Part shown: positions 59,377 through 64,000 of the stretch, one piece after another | Position numbering within the stretch: the stretch's first letter is position 1 | Layout: the number at the start of each line of letters is the position of its first letter | Assembly: GCF_010586825.1 (NCBI RefSeq) | Contig: NZ_JAAAGB010000007.1 | Span: 243,466-307,465 of the forward strand | Source of the DNA: Draconibacterium mangrovi | GTDB taxonomy: Bacteria; Bacteroidota; Bacteroidia; Bacteroidales; Prolixibacteraceae | Reading direction: 5' to 3' | Length of the DNA: 64,000 bases | Translations under genes and position numbers: made by a program | Notes under the pieces: generated by a model | What the model saw: only the letters and a program-made list of their open reading frames with translations | The model's database searches: none | What the model was told of the DNA's origin: nothing

Positions 59377-60564
59377 ATGAAAACAATTATCCGTACTGCA
59401 CGCTATGTGTTTTTTTTGCTCTTAATGAGCTGCTTAACTATTCTTTTAAGTAACTGCCAGAAAGGCGATGTTTTACCTCATGTAGATGACGACTCTGACC
59501 GGCCGGAATGGGCGGGAGGAAATACCGATGACAATACACACATTAAAGGAAATGATGAGTCAGGAACTACCCGTGGTGGCGACTACGGCGATTTATACGT
59601 ATTATTGAGAGATGACAATGGTGTCCCCACTATGACTTGGAGAGATCTTGATGCAGATAGTGAACAAGATGACGATGAATTCTTTGTTCAACCAATCGAT
59701 GCTCTGGGCAATGAAATTGAACTAGATCAATATGGAGAAGTTCCGGAAGGGGCCCCGGTTATTGAAGTAGACTTTGGGCGTTTGAACATCGTTCGTTCAC
59801 CTCAATCGGTTTTAGACCAGGCCTTCGAAGAAGCCATGAAAGTAATTGATTTTGGTGATGATTTTACGCTAGATTTCTGCGGTCGCTTATCGATTTGGAA
59901 TTATGATCTTGTTGTCACCGACTCACTTGTTCTAACCAAAACGATCGACTCTCCCCGTGAAAATATGGCTATTTACCAGTATTTAATGAAGTATATGTAT
60001 GAAAACACTGTTGAAAACAACAACGCCAACAGGCTGGCTTTTCTAGATGCATACCAAATAGATGCATTGTTGCTGGCAGCAGGATGTTTTTCAGCCGGGT
60101 CAGACAAAACCGGGACTGTTGATATTGACGAAGTTGTTTATATCAATGGTTTCCTGGATTGTTGTGGACTGAATCCAATTGAAAATGATTACGACTACGA
60201 TTTTAACCACGAAAACAATTATTACTTTAATTTCACTGAGCCAAGACTCGGTGATGCACAGTTTCAGTACAACCGTGGAATTTATGAAGACCGATATATC
60301 CAGTTTCTGGTTTGGGACAATGTTTATTATCCTTTAAATGAAGAAGGCGTTTCAGAGGGTCCGGTATTCTCCATTTATGACATTTTTGAAGGTATGGTTG
60401 AATTTAAGGGAATCGGTGCCCAGCCACAATTTACTTATCGCTGGAACCAGTTTAGTCATGACAAAGTTCAAGGTTTTGCAATAGCTATTGACGATGCTGT
60501 ACAAGTGCTGGATTATGTACATGGGGATTCAAACATTATTTTCTTACCAAATTATCAACCATAA
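59377..60564 (+). CDS. Acidic lipoprotein of unknown function
   Basis: I do not recognise this 395-residue protein. The N-terminal signal ends LLSNC with probable lipidated Cys27, followed by QKGDVLPHVDDDSD, acidic as in surface-export signals of Bacteroidota lipoproteins. The mature part is highly acidic (many Asp/Glu and Asn clusters such as DADSEQDDDEF and NDYDYDFNHENNYYFNF) with little repeated structure. It stands between the response regulator (divergent) and a subtilase gene. Calcium binding or an extracellular role is speculative. Confidence 0.6.
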   Translation: MKTIIRTARYVFFLLLMSCLTILLSNCQKGDVLPHVDDDSDRPEWAGGNTDDNTHIKGNDESGTTRGGDYGDLYVLLRDDNGVPTMTWRDLDADSEQDDDEFFVQPIDALGNEIELDQYGEVPEGAPVIEVDFGRLNIVRSPQSVLDQAFEEAMKVIDFGDDFTLDFCGRLSIWNYDLVVTDSLVLTKTIDSPRENMAIYQYLMKYMYENTVENNNANRLAFLDAYQIDALLLAAGCFSAGSDKTGTVDIDEVVYINGFLDCCGLNPIENDYDYDFNHENNYYFNFTEPRLGDAQFQYNRGIYEDRYIQFLVWDNVYYPLNEEGVSEGPVFSIYDIFEGMVEFKGIGAQPQFTYRWNQFSHDKVQGFAIAIDDAVQVLDYVHGDSNIIFLPNYQP

Positions 60565-60621
60565 AAATATCAATCACCAGGCAATTGTGGGTTTATCAAA
60601 ATTTTCCCGTGTAGTAATCTG

Positions 60622-60659
60622 AAGAGTGACCATCTGCCTTTCCCAGGCAGATGGCTCTC
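60622..60659. promoter_or_regulatory. Strong hairpin just upstream of the subtilase start
   Basis: CCATCTGCCT (60630-60639) pairs with AGGCAGATGG (60645-60654), loop TTCCC, extended by AGAG/CTCT across a bulge. No T-run follows; the ATG is at 60674. It may be a terminator-like leftover of the lipoprotein transcript, or a leader structure controlling translation. Confidence 0.4.
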
Positions 60660-60673
60660 TAAAATCCGGCAAT

Positions 60674-63600
60674 ATGTTTACACGTCGTACCACAGTTTCT
60701 TTATTAAAAGGATATATACTTTTTATCATTCTTTTTGGTACTACTCACATCTTACCTGCACAGCAAAGTCAGCTGACAGAATCGAATAAATCGGAATTAA
60801 ATCAGTTTGCCCGTCAAAGAAATGCCAGTTGGACGGAACAAAAAAGGATTGCAGATTCGGTTGCCAGCAAATTAAATATTCCCGTATTTTACGTTGAAGA
60901 ATCCGGCCGGGTAGTTAGCCTTCAACGCTTGGGGAATAACAATCAACCAGTTTATTATGCCACCGACAATTTAAGTGTTGCTGCCACTCTTGCGGTCGAC
61001 CAGGTTTGGTCGGCAAGCAACGAATACCCCGAACTTACCGGCGAAGGTGTTGAAATAAACCTTTGGGACGGAGGAACGGTTTTAGCTACTCATCAGGAGT
61101 TTCAAAGCCCCAATGGTTCGCGAATTTCAATGCGCGATTTAGATTTACCCGTATCCGATCACTCAACACATATTTCAGGAACAATGGCCGCTATGGGTAA
61201 AAAACCCGAAGCCAAGGGCATGGCCGGACAAGCCCTTATAAAAGCATGGGATTTAGATAATGATATTGCCGAAATGGGCAGCGCTGCTGCTGATGGAATA
61301 GTCATTTCAAATCATTCATACGGACCATTATGCGGCTGGTATTACAATGCACAAAACGAAAACTGGTACTGGTACGGAGATCCCAATATTTCGGCTACGG
61401 AAGACTATGAGTTTGGTTTTTACAGCGATGTAAGTACCGACCTCGATTATATAGCACAACTTGCCCCCTACTACCTCATTGTAAAATCGGCCGGAAACGA
61501 CAGAAACGACGGCCCCGAAACGGCTGTCTCACATTATGTATGGGACGGAAACTGGGTACTGGTTAACGATGAACGCGATCCCGACGGTGGTGAAGATGGT
61601 TACGATTGTTTGTCGCCGGTAGCAGTCGCAAAAAATATACTTACAATAGGAGCTGTTGATGATACCCAAAACATGACTAATTTTAGTGGCTTTGGCCCAG
61701 CTGATGATGGGCGAATAAAACCGGATCTGGTTTCAGATGGTGTTGATGTTTATTCGTCCATCTCTTCTACAGTTTCAAGTTACGATACTTATACCGGAAC
61801 ATCGATGTCAACAGCAGCAGCCACAGGTTCTGTCGCTCTTTTGCTTCAACTCCAAAATTTGCTTCTGCCCGGAGTAAAATTAAGGTCTTCCACCTTAAAA
61901 AGTATTTTAATGCACTCGGCTACCGACTTAGGAAATCCCGGTCCCGATTACAGTTTTGGGTGGGGGTTGATAAATATAAAAGCTGCAGCCGACATTATTT
62001 ACAACAACTCAAACAATCAGGGCATATATATATATGAGGAAGTTTTGAATGAAGGAGAAGAAATAACAATCCCTGTAAAAACGGCTGGCGACGCCCCATA
62101 TTTAAAAGCCACAATTTGTTGGACTGATCCGGCCGGACAAGCTTCCTCTCCGGCACTAAATCAACGAACAAGCAAACTCATAAACGATCTTAATTTAATG
62201 GTACAAAATGCAACTACCGGACAATCTTTTCTGCCTTGGGTGCTCGATGTTGAAAGTCCGGAAGCTTCAGCTACACACGGTACAAATCATGTTGACAATG
62301 TAGAACAGGTGTATTTTACAAATCCCGGAGATAATGATTTTAATATCAAGATTTCACATTCAGGAACACTTTCCGGAGGATCACAACCATTTAGTGTGGT
62401 AATCACCAGCATTGAGACCCTGTCGGAAATCTTTCCTCCTCAAAACTTAACTTATGCCTTAAGAGAATCTACTATTTTGCTCAGCTGGGATCCTCCGGTT
62501 TCCGGTCTTCCTGACAAATTCAGAATCTATCGGAATAGTTCTTTTCTGGCCGAGAGCCCCATGCCCGCATATACTGATGCATCAATCATCTTCGATAATG
62601 AATATTCGTATTTCGTAACATCGGTTTATTCGATTAACAACGAAGAAACCGAGAGCCTTGGAACCAATAAAATTATAGTTTACCCCCGAACATCACTTAC
62701 GCTGCCCTACCTTGCTGATTTCGAATCGGAGATAAATGATGTGCAGATAAAAAACAACTTATCAGGCTGGCAATGGGGAGATAGCGAATCACTTAATTGT
62801 TATTACCTCGATTTTTCAGCCAATACTTCGAAATTTATTGCTGCTGATTCCTATTCAGCAGGAGAAGCGGTGCACGTTTCCGATGTTGCGGCAACTCCCC
62901 CATTATTGCTGGCCAATTATTCAAACGTTACACTTTCATTCGATTATTTATTAAAAACCGGAATTTACGATGCCATTGATGAATTACACGTGGTTTACAA
63001 AAACCAGGAAGAAACGGAATGGCATGAATTTATTAACCTGGTAAAGGCCGTTGCATGGACACATAAAACAGTTGAACTGCCCCCGGAAATTTGTAAAAAC
63101 GGCACTCAACTGGGCTTTTATTACGACGATTTTTACCAATGGGGAATGGGCGCCGGATTGGATAATATTTCTGTTTCGGGCGAAGAAGATCCACGTTTTA
63201 CAGACCTTACAATAACCGCGTTAAACTACCCTTACTCAACATGCTTTTTATCTAACGATGAGAAGATATCCGTTGCAATAAAGAACCTCGGACCAGATAC
63301 GGCTTTGGCAGGCGATACTATTACGATTCAAATGACCTGCACTTCGAACGAAAGTGTTGAAGAAACAGTGGTGCTTACAGCATCGCTTTTAACCAACGAA
63401 GTGTTAAGTTTTGAGATGAACAGTCATCTGAATTTAAGCAATGAACAGAGCTATACATTTGATTTTCTGCTGGCTTGTCCGCTTGATACAAACCTTACCA
63501 ATAATACATTCGAAAGAACCATCGAAATATATGGAATCCCTCAACCAACAATCGTTACAACTGATCTCAGGTTCTGTCAGGATGAGTCTCCGATCCTCAT

Positions 63601-64000
63601 CGAAGCGGTTCCCCAAGGCGGAATACTTTCTGGAGCTGGCGTTTCAGGTCTCTATTTTGATCCGTCAATTGCAGGCCCCGGAACGCATACTATTACTTAC
63701 ACCGTAACAGAAAACGAATGTACGGGTGAAACAGAATTCCAGGTAATTGTAGATTCTGTGATTCATCCTCAAATTTTGAATGAAGATCTTTCGTTTTGTG
63801 AAGACCAGCCATCTGTTTTAATCGAAGCAATTCCCGAAGGAGGTGTAATTTCCGGAGCTGGCGTTTCAGGTCTCTATTTTGATCCGTCAATTGCAGGACA
63901 GGGAACGCACACTTTAACTTACACCGTAACAGAAAACGCATGTACTGGAGAAACAGAATTCCAGGTAATTGTAGATTCTGTAATTCATCCTCAAATTTTA
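60674..64000 (+). CDS. Secreted S8 subtilase-like peptidase with FN3, jelly-roll and repeated C-terminal modules (3' end beyond window)
   Basis: The frame stays open from ATG 60674 to base 64000 (1109 codons) without a stop. The signal peptide is near residues 10-30 (LKGYILFIILFGTTHILPA). The catalytic Asp is Asp132 in INLWDGG, His163 is in SDHSTHISGT, and Ser is in YTGTSMSTAAATGS. After the protease domain come a fibronectin-III-like domain (LSWDPPVSGLPDKFRIYRN), a MAM/jelly-roll-like domain (FADSE...YYDDFYQWGMGAG region, LPYLADFE), and repeated 74-residue modules. The architecture fits a type IX secretion cargo; the C-terminal sorting domain is not in the window. Confidence 0.85.
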   Translation, partial: MFTRRTTVSLLKGYILFIILFGTTHILPAQQSQLTESNKSELNQFARQRNASWTEQKRIADSVASKLNIPVFYVEESGRVVSLQRLGNNNQPVYYATDNLSVAATLAVDQVWSASNEYPELTGEGVEINLWDGGTVLATHQEFQSPNGSRISMRDLDLPVSDHSTHISGTMAAMGKKPEAKGMAGQALIKAWDLDNDIAEMGSAAADGIVISNHSYGPLCGWYYNAQNENWYWYGDPNISATEDYEFGFYSDVSTDLDYIAQLAPYYLIVKSAGNDRNDGPETAVSHYVWDGNWVLVNDERDPDGGEDGYDCLSPVAVAKNILTIGAVDDTQNMTNFSGFGPADDGRIKPDLVSDGVDVYSSISSTVSSYDTYTGTSMSTAAATGSVALLLQLQNLLLPGVKLRSSTLKSILMHSATDLGNPGPDYSFGWGLINIKAAADIIYNNSNNQGIYIYEEVLNEGEEITIPVKTAGDAPYLKATICWTDPAGQASSPALNQRTSKLINDLNLMVQNATTGQSFLPWVLDVESPEASATHGTNHVDNVEQVYFTNPGDNDFNIKISHSGTLSGGSQPFSVVITSIETLSEIFPPQNLTYALRESTILLSWDPPVSGLPDKFRIYRNSSFLAESPMPAYTDASIIFDNEYSYFVTSVYSINNEETESLGTNKIIVYPRTSLTLPYLADFESEINDVQIKNNLSGWQWGDSESLNCYYLDFSANTSKFIAADSYSAGEAVHVSDVAATPPLLLANYSNVTLSFDYLLKTGIYDAIDELHVVYKNQEETEWHEFINLVKAVAWTHKTVELPPEICKNGTQLGFYYDDFYQWGMGAGLDNISVSGEEDPRFTDLTITALNYPYSTCFLSNDEKISVAIKNLGPDTALAGDTITIQMTCTSNESVEETVVLTASLLTNEVLSFEMNSHLNLSNEQSYTFDFLLACPLDTNLTNNTFERTIEIYGIPQPTIVTTDLRFCQDESPILIEAVPQGGILSGAGVSGLYFDPSIAGPGTHTITYTVTENECTGETEFQVIVDSVIHPQILNEDLSFCEDQPSVLIEAIPEGGVISGAGVSGLYFDPSIAGQGTHTLTYTVTENACTGETEFQVIVDSVIHPQIL
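63530..64000 (+). repeat. Tandem 222-bp (74-codon) repeats at the end of the subtilase gene
   Basis: Unit 2 is 63752-63973 and a third begins at 63974; unit 1 (63530-63751) is divergent at its start. Identical 44-bp stretches recur at 63632 and 63854 (GGAGCTGGCGTTTCAGGTCT...), exactly 222 bp apart, and GATTCTGT(G/A)ATTCATCCTCA recurs at 63752 and 63974. Each module encodes an Ig-like fold with GAGVSGLYFDPS. Confidence 0.85.

Overview
The window looks like chromosomal DNA of an anaerobic or facultative Bacteroidota, most likely Bacteroidia of the Marinilabiliales/Prolixibacteraceae type. This is inferred from gene content only: a SusC/SusD pair with ECF sigma and FecR anti-sigma genes, TonB receptors with carboxypeptidase-regulatory N-termini, Na+-translocating methylmalonyl-CoA decarboxylase subunits, a probable type IX secretion cargo protease, A/T-rich intergenic DNA, promoters of the TTTG-N19-TAnnTTTG type and mostly absent Shine-Dalgarno sequences. 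There are no rRNA or tRNA genes, insertion sequences, phage genes or CRISPR arrays that I can support.

Layout: 1-2747 is the end of a Na+-pumping methylmalonyl-CoA decarboxylase operon (carboxyltransferase end, OadG-like, biotin carrier, OadB). 2806-8991 holds YbaK-like deacylase, a secreted duplicated alpha/beta-barrel protein, a SnoaL-like protein, an atypical SDR, and a TonB receptor with a small secreted helical-repeat partner. 8998-12211 has rimO, a DUF2975/XRE regulator pair and a secreted creatininase-like hydrolase. 12303-19078 is a compact island of two GT4-type glycosyltransferases, a HAD protein, a glucosyl-3-phosphoglycerate synthase-like enzyme and a GH13_18 sugar phosphorylase, which I read as metabolism of glucosylglycerate or a mannosylated derivative. 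19160-31186 has a secreted M28 peptidase, an unknown protein, a 1979-residue repeat protein that contains a recent 798-bp tandem duplication, an NhaC antiporter and a Tat-type Gfo/Idh/MocA oxidoreductase.

31318-38052 is an ECF sigma/FecR/SusC/SusD nutrient-uptake locus on the minus strand. 38359-48465 carries a stand-alone E2-type acyltransferase and then a LacI-regulated sugar-acid operon (SDR, PfkB kinase, LarA-family nickel racemase/epimerase homologue, Gfo/Idh oxidoreductase, PdxB, 6-phosphogluconate dehydrogenase), with a convergent zinc sorbitol-dehydrogenase-like gene. 48466-49120 is gene-free but contains terminator-like hairpins on the plus strand with no gene to terminate. 49121-52913 has a MATE exporter and an outer-membrane beta-barrel protein. 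53333-56903 is a three-gene acyl-CoA carboxylase (biotin carboxylase, biotin carrier, carboxyltransferase), so two biotin-dependent C3 systems lie in one window. 57220-58313 is rpsF-rpsR-rplI, with strong Shine-Dalgarno sequences only on rpsR and rplI. The end holds an unusual response regulator with Glu at the phosphorylation site, an unknown acidic lipoprotein and a subtilase with near-identical C-terminal modules that runs off the window.

Functions are inferred from recognisable motifs and family knowledge; no database search was run. The most interesting leads are the glucosylglycerate island, the LarA homologue inside a hexonate operon, the selective Shine-Dalgarno sequences at rpsR/rplI, the LacI gene without a normal start codon, and the perfect 798-bp duplication.
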